A DNA stretch of 64,000 nucleotides from Quercus robur. Its lineage: Eukaryota; Streptophyta; Magnoliopsida; Fagales; Fagaceae. The position numbers were made by a program, and so were the translations under genes. A model generated the notes under the pieces. It was not told where the DNA came from, searched no databases, and saw only the letters and a list, made by a program, of their open reading frames with translations. This document shows positions 22,740-34,970 of this stretch, one piece after another. How positions within the stretch are numbered: position 1 is the stretch's first letter; each line of letters starts with the position of its first letter. Where the stretch lies: NCBI RefSeq assembly GCF_932294415.1, contig NC_065536.1, positions 31,887,354-31,951,353 on the forward strand, written 5' to 3'.

Positions 22740-25682
22740 GAACTCCAATGGGGACTAGTGTGAAGGTGATGATCAAATAGGTGGGCTGTTTACTGAGTAT
22801 TTCAGGAAGCTCTTTCATCCTCAAATCCGAGCGAGGTAAGGGTTGTCCTTGATACAATCCCATGGGTTGTGACTAACACAATGAATGCAGGTTTGGTGAG
22901 AGCTTTTATGAGACAAGAAGTTGATGTAGCTCTAAAACAAATGGCCCCTCTAAAAGCTCCAGTCCTGAACGGTATGCCACCCATTTTTTACCAACATTAC
23001 TAGAGCTCCATTGGTGACGATGTTTCTTGTGCAATGTTATCTTGTTTAAACTCAGGTATTATCCTAGCCAGTATCAATCATACTTACATTACTCTCATCC
23101 CAAAAGTAAAAAGTCCTGAAAGAGTTTATGAATTCAGACCTATTGCTCTATGTAATGTTCTATATAAGCTTATATCCAAAGTTTTAGCTAATAGGCTAAA
23201 AAGTCTTCTATCACTTGTTATTTCAAAATCCTAGTGTGCTTTCCAATTTGACAAAGCTATCTTGAATAACATTTTGGTTGCTTTTGAGACTTTACATCAC
23301 ATGAAGACAAAAAAGAGGGGCAAGGAGGGATATATGGCAATGAAATTGGATATGAGTAAGGCCTACGATAAGGTGAAGTGGCTCTTCCTTGAGCAATTGA
23401 TGTTGAAGATGGGATTTCATGTTAAATGGTTAGGAATGGTGATGGAGACAATTAAAACAGTTTCTTATTCAATCCTTATAAATGGTGAACCACAGGGTAA
23501 TTTTCAACCAACAAGGGGGATTCAACAAAGGGATCCTTTATCACCTTACTACTTCTTGATTTGTTCTGAAGGTCTTAATGGGCTTATCAAAAAAATTGTG
23601 GCTATGGGTGAGCTTAGAGGATTTTCTCTCTGTAAGAATGGCCCACAAATCTCTCATCTCTTTTTCGCCGATGACAGCCTAATTTTTTATAGGGCAAAGA
23701 TGGGGGATGTGAAAGCACTTCAAATTGTTTTATCCCGGTATGAATTAGCTTCGGGACAGCAAATCAATGGCTTAAAGACATTTTTATTTTTTGGCAAGTC
23801 AATTTCTGACAACACCAAACATGTTTTGAAAAATTTCCTAGGTGTTCCGGAGATTAAGGAGTATGAGAAATATTTGGGACTTCCAGCGGTGGTGAGGAGG
23901 AAAAAAAAGTAAAGTTTAAATTACATTAAGGAGAGGATTTGGGGCAAATTACAGGGGTGGAAGGAAAAACTTTTGTCGCAAGCGGGAATGGAAGTTTTAT
24001 TAAAAGCCATTGTTTAGGCCATTCCAACTTTTGCAATGAGTTGCTTTAAACTACCTTTGGGGTTGTGCCATGATATAGGGGTTATGATAAAGAGTTTTTT
24101 TTGGGGGACAGAGGGGCGATAAGAGGAAGATCAATTGGAAGAAGTGGAAGACTCTTTGCTTGCCAAAAAATGAAGGTGGTTTGAATTTCAAAGATCTAAG
24201 AAAATTCAATGAAGCTATACTTGCTAAAAATATACGGAGGTTGATTCATGATAAAGAGTCCCTTTCCTACAAAGTCTTCAAGGCAAATTTTTTTTCCAAA
24301 TGATGATATCTTTTCCACACAATTGAAGTCAGGATCCTATACTTGGTGAAGCATTCTTAGTGCTCGCAAAGTAATTCTTGCAGGGGATAAATGGAGAATT
24401 GGCAATGGTCTCAATACCCGAATATACCAAGACTGCTGGTTACCTGGAGATGGATCGGGAAAGGTTACCTGGAGATGGACCCTGTTTCAATTTTGCCTAC
24501 TGATACAGTGGTGGCTGACCTCATTGATTGTAATTTGGGTTGATGGAATGTGCAGCTCATAGACTTTTTCTTTTTGCCTTTTGAAGCGCAGAGAATCAAG
24601 TCAATCCCAATATGCTTTACTCCTTAGGAAGATATATTAATTTGGCCAAAAACAAAGGATGAAAAATACTTAGTTAAGTCAGGGTATCAAATTATTTGTG
24701 AAATGGAACAGGTGGACTCTACTTCGGCTTCAGATCCTGGGGAAAATAAAAAAAAATTTAGGCGGGCTTATGGAGGATGAAGGTGCCTAATAAAATCAAA
24801 ACTTTTGCTTGGAGAGCTTGCACGGATTCTCTTCCTACTATGGAAAATCTAGTGAGGTGTAAGGTGGTGCAGTCATCAATTTGTTCCAGCTACAACAAGG
24901 AGTCAGAAACAGTGGTTCACGCACTATGGGGCTGTGAAAAAAATTGGGTCAGCCTAGGGAACACTCTTTGCTGAGTTACGTGCTGCAACAACCCCTTTCC
25001 TAATGTTTGTTGATGTTTTCAGGTTAGCATTGCAGAACCCTCGAGGAGCAAAGACGTTTATAACAATTTGCTAGTTTATTTGGTGTAGGCGAAACAAAAT
25101 TCGAGTCAAGGAGGCAGTGACACCACTAGATACACTCTCTGATCAAGCATAGCAGCATCTCTAGGAGTACTGGCGTCTTCATGCCAAGCCCATCACAAAA
25201 CAGCCACCAAAGGAAGCCATCTAGAAGCCACCCGACCCGAGCACTGTGAAGACAAATTTCGACGGTGCTGTTTTTGAGGAATTGGGAGTTGTAGGTATAG
25301 GTATTGTGATCCGAAACTCTTTTAGTGAAGTACTAGCAGCTATGTCTAAGATCATCCCCTCCCATCTTCCATGGTCGCTCTAGAAACACTGGCAGCTTAA
25401 AGAGCAGTAAGTTTTCTCCAAGATATCGACTTGCACAGCTCGATCTTTGAAGGAGACTCTGAGGAATCAATTTTGGCGATCAAAAATCAATCTTTTCATC
25501 ACCCTTTTGTGGGCCATCTCATTAAAGACATTATGTCTTCAGTTTGTTCTCTACAATCTTTTTGTTTCTCTCATACGCATCGACAAGGCAATGCTCTAAC
25601 ACATGTCCTAGGCCGAAGAGCAAAAAGATCTTTTCCTATTTTAGTTTGGAGGAATCATGTCCCTCCTGGCATTTATTAAGTT
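22740..25682 (+). pseudogene. LINE ORF2 relic (RT, zf-RVT, RNase H), 5' truncated
   Basis: Translation in shifting frames gives a plant L1-type ORF2: the pre-RT motif A-P-x-x-N-G-M-P-P-I-F-Y-Q (about 22950), the RT finger/palm with K-L-D-M-S-K-A-Y-D (about 23345), the catalytic F-A-D-D-S at 23664-23678, a zf-RVT domain (24777-24974, W-R-A-C-x-D-S-L-P-T and C-x-x-Y-x-K-E-S-E-T-V-V-H-A-L-W-G-C), and an RNase H domain (25250-25679, N-F-D-G and E-G-D-S-E, closing H-T-H-R-Q-G-N-A-L). Stops and frameshifts are frequent. Endonuclease and ORF1 are missing. The coding end at 25680 is where a Pack-MULE-like element has inserted. Confidence 0.85.
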
Positions 25683-26669
25683 GGGGTAATTACACTAAAC
25701 CCACTTGTGGTTTGGCTCGAAGTCACATTGCTCACCCATGATTTAAAAAGTGTTACTTTACCCACCTGAGGTATGTTACGTTTGTTTTCTGTAACTTACC
25801 TCTGTTAAAATCAGGAGTAAAAAGGTATTTTTGCTCAAATTTTATGTCTCTCTCCTCCTAAAACAAAAATTAGCACAAAAATGCAAGAGAAACAAGATTA
25901 AAAAGTGGCATTGGTCTCTCTTTCAATTCATCGAAGACGGAACATCTGACGACACACTGTTGGCCTGATCATCATCAAGCTCAGAAATAACCCCAGGTAC
26001 AGTCATTACACTGGAAGCTGCTTCTTTTCGCGACCCATTACCAGAAAGTTCCTCGAAGCTAGATCTAAAAGATTGGTATACGATTTGGACATCATCTTTA
26101 ACCACTTTTTATAGATAGTATAACCCCCAATCCAAAAAAAACTTCACAAGATCTCAAATTTCAAAACCAAACCCACAATTGCTTTTGTCCCAAAATCACT
26201 ATAATTGACCATGATCTGAAATGGGTATCACCGAAAATACATCATTACAATTAATTTCACAAAAACGAATATTTTTCAACAAAAAAAAAAAAAAAAAACC
26301 CAGTTCCTAAAAATTAAATCTTTAACACACATAGCTATTTGACATCCAAAAATAGCAAAAGATCTATGAACACAACACTCCCATATAATAACAATCTGAA
26401 TGATGAAAATTCAAATCCAAAACAGAAGCAGACAAAAAAAGCCCTAATTAATTTGTAAATTATACCATCAAAAACAAAGAAAGAAAAAAAAACACTTGGA
26501 ATACTTACCAAAGCTTATTGAAACAAGAAAATTTCAACCCTGAGGCAAATTTGGATCTAAAAACCATAGAAAAAAAAAAAAAAAGCAAATTTAACATTTT
26601 TGAGCCGCAAGAATTCTAGGGTTTCTTTTGGTTTTTATGTCCCCTCTCTCTGTTCCAATAGTCACATTC

Positions 26670-26700
<31 letters not shown>

Positions 26701-27052
26701 GAACCCCGTTGTTTTCACCTCTCCCTGTATTCAAAACTCCTATATTTGGACCCTATATTCTAAAAACCCCTTATGTTTTCACCTCTCCCTTCACAAACAT
26801 GTCTCCACAAAGAACAACCTCCTATACCATTTTTTGATCTTGTTTCTCTTGCATTTTTATGCTATTTTTTGTTTTGGGAGGAAGGAAACATAAAATTTGA
26901 GCAAAAATACCTATTTACCCCTGATTTTAACAGATGTGAGTTACAGAAAACAAATGGAACATACTTCAGGTTGGTAAAGTGACACTTTTTAAACCACAGA
27001 TAGATAAAGTGATTTCGGACCAAACCACAGGTGGGTTTAGTGTAATTACCCC
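25683..27052. mobile_element. Non-autonomous MULE with gene-like cargo (Pack-MULE candidate)
   Basis: Terminal inverted repeats of about 240 bases begin GGGGTAATTACACTAAACCC on both ends. The 9-bp flanks are TATTAAGTT (25674-25682) and TGTTAAGTT (27053-27061), one mismatch. No transposase is present. The interior on the minus strand looks like a captured gene piece: a (GA)n 5' leader (about 26700-26674), AAACCCTAG, a splice-donor-like GTAAGTATT at about 26509-26501, then a 60-codon frame. Confidence 0.75.
25923..26105 (-). CDS. Captured gene fragment in Pack-MULE, unknown function
   Basis: A 60-codon frame rich in Ser and acidic residues (S-S-F-E-E-L-S-G-N-G-S, then V-I-S-E-L-D-D-D-Q) with complex composition, unlike the AT-driven frames around it. 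It follows a leader and intron-donor-like sequence inside the element. I do not recognise the family. It may be an exon of a larger host gene carried by the element; whether it is expressed is unknown. Confidence 0.35.
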   Translation of the reverse strand: MVKDDVQIVYQSFRSSFEELSGNGSRKEAASSVMTVPGVISELDDDQANSVSSDVPSSMN

Positions 27053-27061
27053 TGTTAAGTT

Positions 27062-27159
27062 CTATGTTTTGATGTTTTAGAAATAAAATAGTTGGCCCTA
27101 TCTGTTTGGCCGGTTGCTCAAAAAATTTATATATATATATATATATATAATTTTTAGAT

Positions 27160-27214
<55 letters not shown>

Positions 27215-27769
27215 GCACTATTTTGAATTTAGTGCATGCATAGTTTTTTTTTTTTTTTTTTCCTAGAATTCAAGTCTACTCAATAACACGATTTTTTTCC
27301 ACCCACTCCATACCCAATACCCGTACACACATAAAAATAAAGTCTTTGACCATATCAAATAGAGAGAGAACAGTGAGGTGTAATCTAACACAGAATTTGG
27401 GAAAACAAAACAAGCATACTAATCATTAATTAAGAGATTCGTTGTTTGTAGTGAAATTAGGGTTTCATCTTTTGATCCTTACTTTTTACCATATCAAAGC
27501 GATTTTGATTTATTTTGAGGAACTTTCACGAATAAGTAAAGCGACAAGATACCAAAGGAGATGCACTGAACGCAAAATAAGCCATGTGGAAGTAGTTTGA
27601 GAGACAAACGCGAGAGAGAAAAGAGTTTGTCTTTTTCTTTTCTTTTTTCTTTGCATTTATTTTTCTTTCACACAGTTAACTTGTTTGACTAGTAACTGGT
27701 ATTCCATTGAAATTAGGGTGAATTACCAAACAAAAAAGTTTTACCCTTGAGACGCATTAAACCCCAAAA
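27062..27769. other. Intergenic with microsatellites, no gene
   Basis: The first ~40 bases may be the LINE 3' tail cut off by the Pack-MULE. A compound (TA)n/(GA)n microsatellite lies at about 27128-27211 and a T-run at about 27245-27262. No coding region is seen. Confidence 0.55.
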
Positions 27770-28492
27770 TTTTTGAAGTTCGGACAAAGAATAGGGAATA
27801 ATCTGCTGGAACTTGTCGTTATGGTATTTTGGGCCATTTGGTTCAACCGTAATGAAGTACGACAAGGGAAAGCTAGACAAACTGACCTAGCTATTTTGCA
27901 AAAGGCACGATACATGCTGGAAGAATTCCAAACGGCCAATTTGAAGTTGTCTGAGGTCGGAAATAAGGATGAGGTCCAATGGGAGAATCCAGTTGCACCA
28001 TGGTACAAGGTCTACAATTTTTACTAGTACCAGCTCAACCGGATTGGGAGTTATTATTTGAGACCATGATGGGTGTGTTGAAGCAGCTCTTAGTAAATCA
28101 CTTCCATTACTATTGGGGCCACTAGAGGCTGAAGTTAAGGCATTGGAGGAGACCTTGTTATTTGCTTGGGATGTGGGAGTTCGGGATGTTCTATTTGAAT
28201 GCGACTACAAGATTGTCTTTGATGCTATGACTGGATGTAGTGATCCTCCTTTGGTAATAAGCAACAAAACTGAAGGTATTCGATACAAATTGCAAGATTT
28301 TCGACAGGCACAAGTATCAAATGTTCATAATCGCTCTGCCCATTTATTAGCACAATATGCTAGGCTTATCGTTAATTATGTAACTTGGATAGAGGAAACA
28401 CCTCCTATCATTGAGTCTGATGTGGCTCATGATGTAGTGATGTTATCTTTGTTTTAATAAAAGTTACAAGTTTCTTATCAAAAAAAAAAACC
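27770..28492 (+). pseudogene. LINE 3' fragment (RNase H region) with poly(A) tail
   Basis: The frame 27773-28027 matches the stretch before the RNase H in plant LINEs (V-F-W-A-I-W-F-N-R-N-E-V, A-R-Y-M-L-E-E-F-Q). After frameshifts, 28113-28457 encodes the RNase H C-terminal half (G-P-L-E-A-E-V-K-A-L-E-E-T-L, then V-H-N-R-S-A-H-L-L-A-Q-Y-A-R), ending TTTGTTTTAATAAAAG and an A-run at 28481-28490. This is a 5'-truncated insertion, typical of target-primed reverse transcription. The flanks AATTTTTGAAG and AATTTTTAAG may be a diverged target duplication. It differs from the LINE at 22740 in sequence. Confidence 0.75.
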
Positions 28493-29072
28493 CTAATTTT
28501 TAAGTGGGACATTTTAAACCCTAAACTTTCGTAAATGTACCATTTAAAGGTATGGGTTTTAGTATATATGTTCCAATGATAAAACTATATTTATTTTTGT
28601 ACTTTCCCTTAAAAATGAAATAAACTTTTAGGATTAAAGCAAGCAAAATCTATGGTTATTGGTTAATATTTAAGTGGGTACCATACCCACTAAAAATATG
28701 TTGTTACATTAGAATCCAAATACATATATAACTTCGAACAACACCAAATTAGATAATTATTATTAAAACTTAGCCTCATTGCTCACATTACGCATGCATG
28801 TGCTAAGTTTTATTTATTTTTTTATTTTTTTCAAAATTTCTTAAAATTTTTCATTCATCCCAATTCGGGGTTTATATATTTGTCTAGTGAGGTTTATATT
28901 TTTGTCAGTCACTGAAATAGACAGTAGTATGATGAGCCTCATCACTTCAAAATATATGTTTGCAATTGTTTTTATTCCTAAACTATTTACGGAAGTGCAT
29001 GTGTATGCTATGAAAATCATATGTTAGTAAAGCATGCTATGTTTCAAAGATGAAGATTTAAAGGGATATATT

Positions 29073-29225
29073 GTGGGTTCCAGTTAGCTTAACTAGTAAA
29101 GTTTCTGATGGTTGAAAATTTAGGGTTCAATCCCCATCTACACAAAAATTCGATTGGTGTTTTGGTTTGATAATAAAGAGCTATTATCAAGAGCGGACGC
29201 TATAAGTTGAAACTCTCTAAAAAAT
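29073..29225 (+). mobile_element. tRNA-derived SINE with target duplication
   Basis: The 153-base element has pol III promoter boxes: an A-box-like TTAGCTTAACTAGTAAA at about 29084-29100 and a B box GGTTCAATCC at 29124-29133, 30-40 bases apart as in a tRNA gene. It ends in a short A-run. The direct repeat GGATATATT flanks it (29064-29072 and 29226-29234). The tRNA-like head does not fold into a complete tRNA, so this is a SINE and not a tRNA gene. Confidence 0.8.
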
Positions 29226-29295
29226 GGATATATTTGAATGAATTTCTACTAGTTTAAGTTTACTGGAAAATAGTAACTTCGAAAATATATAGAAA

Positions 29296-30198
29296 CTAGT
29301 TGCTAACCCGTGCTATGCACGGGAACCTACCTATTTGTGAGGTAGACTAAAATAATTATATAAAAAATTTTAAAAACTACACTATTACATGATTTGCTCT
29401 TGTATGACTTTAATTTGTGTTACAATTTGATGAAGAAGTCATTACTTGAACGTGCAATGGCTTACAAAAAATTTGTCAGATAGTTTTAGATATCGCAAAA
29501 AAATATCTCAAAAATTCAGATATTAAAACTTCTGAAAGACCAAAAAATATTAATAAATCAGATGATTCACTGTTTAGAAATTATTGAAATAAAGCAAAAT
29601 ATATATATATATATATATGACTAAACAATAGAGAAATATAAGAGAAAGATGAGTTATATTCGAAAGAATAATTTCAATTATTGCAAGTTTTTTTATCTTG
29701 TAAAAAATAGTAAAGAGAGTTTGGTGGTTCTTGTACGAAAATTACTTTTTAAAAAATACATGAAAAACTTTAAAATAATTTATTTTTATTTTTTAAACAA
29801 AGTAGAGGAGAAGAAAATAATATAAGAAGAGCTCATACCTCTACTCAATTTTTTAAAAAAAAATATTGGGGTTTGTTTTGCTTTGCTTTATTTATAGTGT
29901 TCATGATAAACCTCACAAATTTGGAGATAAATTATCAATGTTTGAGTTAAGTTAGATTTGTTAGAGAAATAGAGTTTCACTCCTTGAAAAAATGATAATG
30001 ATAAGTTTAATTTTAAGTTAGACTTGTTCGAGAGATAGAGTTTCACTCTTTATTAAGTTTGAACTAAACAAAAATAATTTTATTTAATGGAAAATTGTGA
30101 AAGATTCAGAGGTTTCAGTTTTATAAATAAAATGATAATTTTATTTAAATATATTCTGACATGGAAAATAGTGAGAGCTTCAGAGGTTTCAATTATAA

Positions 30199-30219
<21 letters not shown>
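29296..30219 (-). mobile_element. Helitron family A, copy 1 (non-autonomous)
   Basis: On the minus strand the 3' end is a hairpin CCCGTGC-ATA-GCACGGG (29323-29307), seven bases, then CTAG followed by T (29299-29295). The first ~250 bases inward match the copy at 52381 closely, including the run to TTGCTCTTGTAT and CAATTTGTGTTACAATTTGA. The 5' end lies in a (TA)n tract near 30200 and its TC terminus is not recoverable. There is no Rep/helicase gene. Confidence 0.8.
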
Positions 30220-30246
<27 letters not shown>

Positions 30247-31022
30247 AGGGTCGCAATTTAGGGCCCAAGCCCAAAATGTATGGAATCTTAGTCCAATGAG
30301 TCTAATACAATAAATTTGTAGAGCATTGGTCAAAGAACTAGGTTTTAATGAATTGAACAATGGCTAGTATTGGACTAAATAACAATCAAGCACAAATAAG
30401 AGATATTGATGTTAATGGACGTTCAGTCCGAGGAGGCCACAATTATTGTATATTGATCACAGTTGGAGACTAAGACAGCTCAGATTGCTACGGTGTTCTC
30501 TCTCTATTTTTCCGATCCCCTTTCCATGAAGAGTCCTCCACCTTATATATCTTCTTTTGAGTCATCTTCACCCTCCACTTGTTGATTATCTAAGCCCCTA
30601 CTTAAGTACTTGTCCCATCAGCCACCTTCCCAAACTCTCTATGAGTTGCGGTAGTTAGGGTAGCACTGTTCAGAGGTCTTCTCCACATAAATGCGGCCAG
30701 AAAATTTGCTGCAGTGCATTTAATGTGGTAGTGATAGTCTTCTCTTAGATATTTTCAGGTTTCTTTCCTTTTCATGTGTCCGCGAAGTACATCAACGTCA
30801 TTGAAGCTTCCTGAAAGGTCGCTTTAATTGCTGGATTATGTATTTTGACCCCTATTCATTAAGTCCGAGGAGGATGTACTCCTCGAACGGTCCTTCATTT
30901 GCCCTGTGCTAATGGGAACTAGTCTGGGAATATCTCATAATTATTTGCTTATCCTTGGACCCATTTGTGTTCTCGGATAAAGCCCAAGGCCCAATATACG
31001 ATCCTGAGCCCTTGCCCCTACA
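30220..31022. mobile_element. Solo LTR inserted in a (TA)n tract
   Basis: The segment begins TGTGTG...TGTAGGGTCG and ends CCCTACA, giving TG...CA ends. Both flanks are ATATA, but in a (TA)n tract this duplication carries little weight. The left terminus appears to have expanded to (TG)n. The body holds AGTCCGAGGAGG at about 30425 and AAGTCCGAGGAGG at about 30860, motifs also seen in the palindrome of the solo LTR at 1022-1600, so the two may belong to related families. Confidence 0.65.
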
Positions 31023-31559
31023 ATATATATATATATATATATATATATTACGGTTGTACTTGTACATTTCCCATTCTTTTTTTCTTTTCTTTTTTAAATA
31101 CCCTTATTCTAAAAGAAATATTTTTAAAAAATATTATAATTTTGACTTTTTTACTGTGCTATGATTGTTTTAAACTTAATTTTTTGACAGGTTAAACTTT
31201 TTTTTTTTTTTTTAAATTTGAATTTCAAAATGTGTGTAAAGATATAACAATTTGGATATTTTAAATCATTTTCAAATGAAAACCTCATTTGAAAAGAGAG
31301 AGTATACACTCACCCTTGATACTTGACTTCAATGTGGTTCCGCAATATTGATCAAAAGAATTATTGAATTACAAAAATTTTGTTCACTTTTAACAGATTG
31401 CATATATATATATATATATATATAATTTTTTATTACTCAAAACCAAATATGATTTAAATTTTTTTTTTAAAGAAACCAAAAAGGATGACTAACAAACTCT
31501 AAAACTCTATTTTAATTTAATGAATTCCAAAACTTCGTAGTCATAATGAAAAACTCCTA
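31023..31559. other. Intergenic, no gene
   Basis: AT-rich, with (TA)n at 31023-31048 and about 31402-31424 and T-runs. No coding region is seen. Confidence 0.6.
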
Positions 31560-31812
31560 CTCCCTCTTCCAAACTGTTGGTCTTATTTAGAAAATCCAAT
31601 TTTTTTAGGAAATATCATTTAATACGTTGTCTTTTAGTTAAAATGAACAAAGTGTCCTTATTAATTTAAAATCTAGAGAAAAAAAAAAATTTATTGACTT
31701 TTAAAGAAAATATGGATAAAATATAAATTTTATTTATTGACTTTTCAAAACGATCTTCATTTTGAGACATCCCAAAATATAATGAAAGACCAACAATTTA
31801 GGATGGAGGGAG
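31560..31812. mobile_element. Stowaway-type MITE (Tc1/mariner)
   Basis: The ends read CTCCCTCTTCCAAACTGTTG and, reversed, CTCCCTCCATCCTAAATTGT: the CTCCCTCC signature of Stowaway elements. TA dinucleotides flank both sides (31558-31559 and 31813-31814), the expected target duplication. The element is 253 bases, AT-rich and non-coding. Confidence 0.85.
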
Positions 31813-32646
31813 TATATCATATATTCCATTTCTAGAAATAGTTCACAAACTAAAAATAAACTATATATATTATCTCAAAAAAAAAAAAAACTAAAAAAAA
31901 CTATCTAGAGTCTAAAAAATTAAAAATCCTTTTTTTTTTTTAACAATTCAGACCAAATGAACATGACTTAAAGCCTTCAATTCAAGAAAATAATCTACAC
32001 GCTTGTTATTGACTGGACTCTTAACTGCTCTCCACTCTACCTTTCCATCCCATCTTTAATAATCAAACAAATCCAGTATTAAAAAGTTAAATCACACAGC
32101 CAAAACAAAAGACAAAAATTTACAAAAATTAAAAAGATAAAATTTCAAATTCAATTATAGTCTTAATTTATAATTCCTTATACAGTGATTGTTCTTGTAG
32201 ATCTATCATAGAGCTATTTGGCAATTCCATCAGTTCAATCATGAAGGAGCGAATAAGGTAAAAAAAAAAAAAAAAATAGTGGCGTACTAATGAAATGATG
32301 ATCGGAGAAGATCTCATGAAGTGGATAAAATAGTTGCTGTCAGACTAATATTTATAAAGTTGCAAATTAAAAATTCCAAAGCATGGTTAACAACTAGAAA
32401 CTTTTGCTTCTCCTACGCCTTGTTATCATAGAAAATCTTTTCTTTTTAATCATTAAACATTATATATATATACACGCACATATATGAATTGAAATATCAA
32501 CTTATCAAAATTTTTTTTTTTTTGTTTATTTAGTAAATGCGTCAAATGTACGGTTTAGGCTCAACGAACTAAGCCCAAACATAATATTATGTTTGTGAAC
32601 AAGTTGTGGCTAATTTGATTTCAGGTAATATGGCCCAATGTAAAAA

Positions 32647-32678
<32 letters not shown>

Positions 32679-32934
32679 ACTTAAGTAGGTTTATTAAGAC
32701 TTTTAGGGTTTTTAAAGGTTTTTGTGTCACTAAGAAAGCTCTCAAACTTCTCTTAGGCAATAGAATTGGGGCCTCTTTTTCACGAAGGTTTATTTGTCTT
32801 CCACATTGTTACTCATTGGTTTGTGGGGTTTTTTTTTCCTAGGGTCTAGGGAAATAGTTCTTTAACATTCATCTTCCTATTCTCTTATATCCCGCCGCAC
32901 CTCTTCTTCTCCTTGGAATTTGTTTCTTGTTACT
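31813..32934. other. Intergenic, no gene
   Basis: AT-rich with A/T runs and (TA)n at about 32656-32678. From about 32840 composition becomes more even, probably the leader of the LINE ORF1 that starts at 32935. Confidence 0.55.
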
Positions 32935-33075
32935 ATGGAAGAATTGACTAACAATTGGACAAGGCTTACTCTCTATGAGAGGAAAGGCCCTGGTTGTTGT
33001 TTGGAGAAACCTTAGTTCTCAGGATCATATTATTGCGGCTCAGTTCCTTACCAAACATGCTCTTAATACTGACGC

Positions 33076-34037
33076 CAAAGTTGTTAGTATCGTACAATAC
33101 GCGATACATATTGCACAATACGTATCATATCGTGTGTAAAAAGTTTCGTATCGTATTAGCATATCGTAAGTACTTATGAATCGTACGATACATTGTGTGT
33201 ATCATATGAATCGTATCATATTTTAAAAATGTACGTATCCTATGATATATAGATAAATGCTTTAAAATAAGTTTTTTTGTTAAAATTTGTATTTTTATTT
33301 GAATCTAACAAGTTGTTAAACTTGTTTTTAACACAAAATCATTAGGTTACTTAATTTAGCATAATAAAATGACATATTTATAATTTTTTTTTCTCTCTTT
33401 CTCCTATAAAATTTGAACTACGCAGTATGCACTTACACTTCACTTTGATATTTACACATTTATTTTCTATACTATGAATAGATATTAATTGACAATATAA
33501 TTATTTTTTATTTTTGTCATTATTGTTATATATCCAAGAAACTAGAATGCCAAGAAGACTTTTTTTTTTAAAATATATATATCAAAATAAAAAGAACAAG
33601 AAAAGATAGTAAATGTTAATGATGATGAAGAAAATTTTAATAAAAAAAGAAGTTTGCAAAATGATAAACGTGATGATAATTACATTGACTTAAATGGGGT
33701 TGATTAGGCAATATGATGAAAATAAATTATTATTTTTTTGTCATTTGTAATATATTAGCACTTTTGAATTTAAGCAATTTGAATGTGTATGTTGTAAACA
33801 CAATTTAGTTTGATTTATTTAGTTAGCTTCTTAAATATTACTACATAAGTGATGAATAAATTAGTCATTAATTGAACATATTTTAAATTTATAGTGAATA
33901 TACCTTTTATATATGTAAATCTATAATTTTTTATAATTTTTATCAAGTGTTTGTGTATCTTACGATACATGATACAATACACAATACTAAAAAATCACAA
34001 ATCGATTCACGATATGATTCACGTTTTGACAACTATG
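33076..34037. mobile_element. Non-autonomous hAT element inside LINE ORF1
   Basis: The ends read CAAAGTTGTTAGTATCG and, reversed, CATAGTTGTCAAAACGTG, fitting the YARNG-type hAT terminus. The 8-bp flanks are ACTGACGC (33068-33075) and ACCGACGC (34038-34045), one transition apart. Both subterminal regions are packed with direct and inverted TATCGTA/TACGATA motifs, as hAT transposase-binding regions often are. Excising the element restores the ORF1 reading through ...N-T-D-A-I-A-R.... No coding capacity is present. Confidence 0.8.
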
Positions 34038-34970
34038 ACCGACGCAATTGCCAGAATGTTTAATCCCCTCTGGCACTCCAGAAGTGGCTTTAGGGTATGT
34101 AACCTAGGTGAACACAAAGTCCTCTTTATTTTCGATAACAGTTCTGATGTGGATAGAGTTCTTAGCAGTGAACCTTGAAGTTTTGATAAGCATCTTGTTA
34201 TTATGCAATGTTATGATAAATCCAACCCGATTAGTGACCTAAAGTTTGATAGGACAAAGTTTTGGGTACAAGTCCATGGAATTCTGTACATGTATATGAA
34301 CATAAAAGCCACCGAAAAGATTTGTAATGTACTGGGCCAAGTCATCCCCTCCATTGATCCTGTAGAAACAGAGGGAGGCAATTTCATGAGGGTCATCCCC
34401 TCCATTGATCCTATTGAAATAAAGGGAGGCAATTTCATGAGGGTCAAGGTATCAATGGATGTTTCTCCACCCTTCTACCATGGTCAGGTTATTTCACTGG
34501 AGAATGGGAAAAAAAATACATGAATAACCTTCAAATATGAGCTACTTTTGAATATCTATTATTGGTGTGGTCAACTCGAACATGATGATAAAGATTGTGG
34601 TCTATGGATGGAAAGTGAAGGCATTGTTAATAAGGATTAGAAATAGTTTGGCCCTAATCTCCGTGCTCCCCCTTTCATCCCTTCGTGAAAAAGTGAGGTC
34701 ACTATTTTAGGTATCTACAAGTCCAGAGTATGCTCGTCCTCGAAGTTGAATAACCATGGTTTTGAAACTTAGGTTGAGTTCGCAAACAAAGATTCTAAAC
34801 TGGTGGTTTTGGTGCTTAAACCGACTGTGGTTCACAAAAGTCCTAGGCCAGGTTGTTAACGATCCTGTAAGGAAAGAAACTATCATGGTTGGCTCTCCAC
34901 ACGTCTTGCATGATACATAGGATTCATGGGATAATTCCCTTTCCAATATCCAAGAAATTATTAGGTCCAT

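Noticed and set aside
29073..29150. tRNA gene
   Set aside because: A and B boxes are present but the acceptor stem and anticodon arm do not form; flanking duplication shows it is a SINE.
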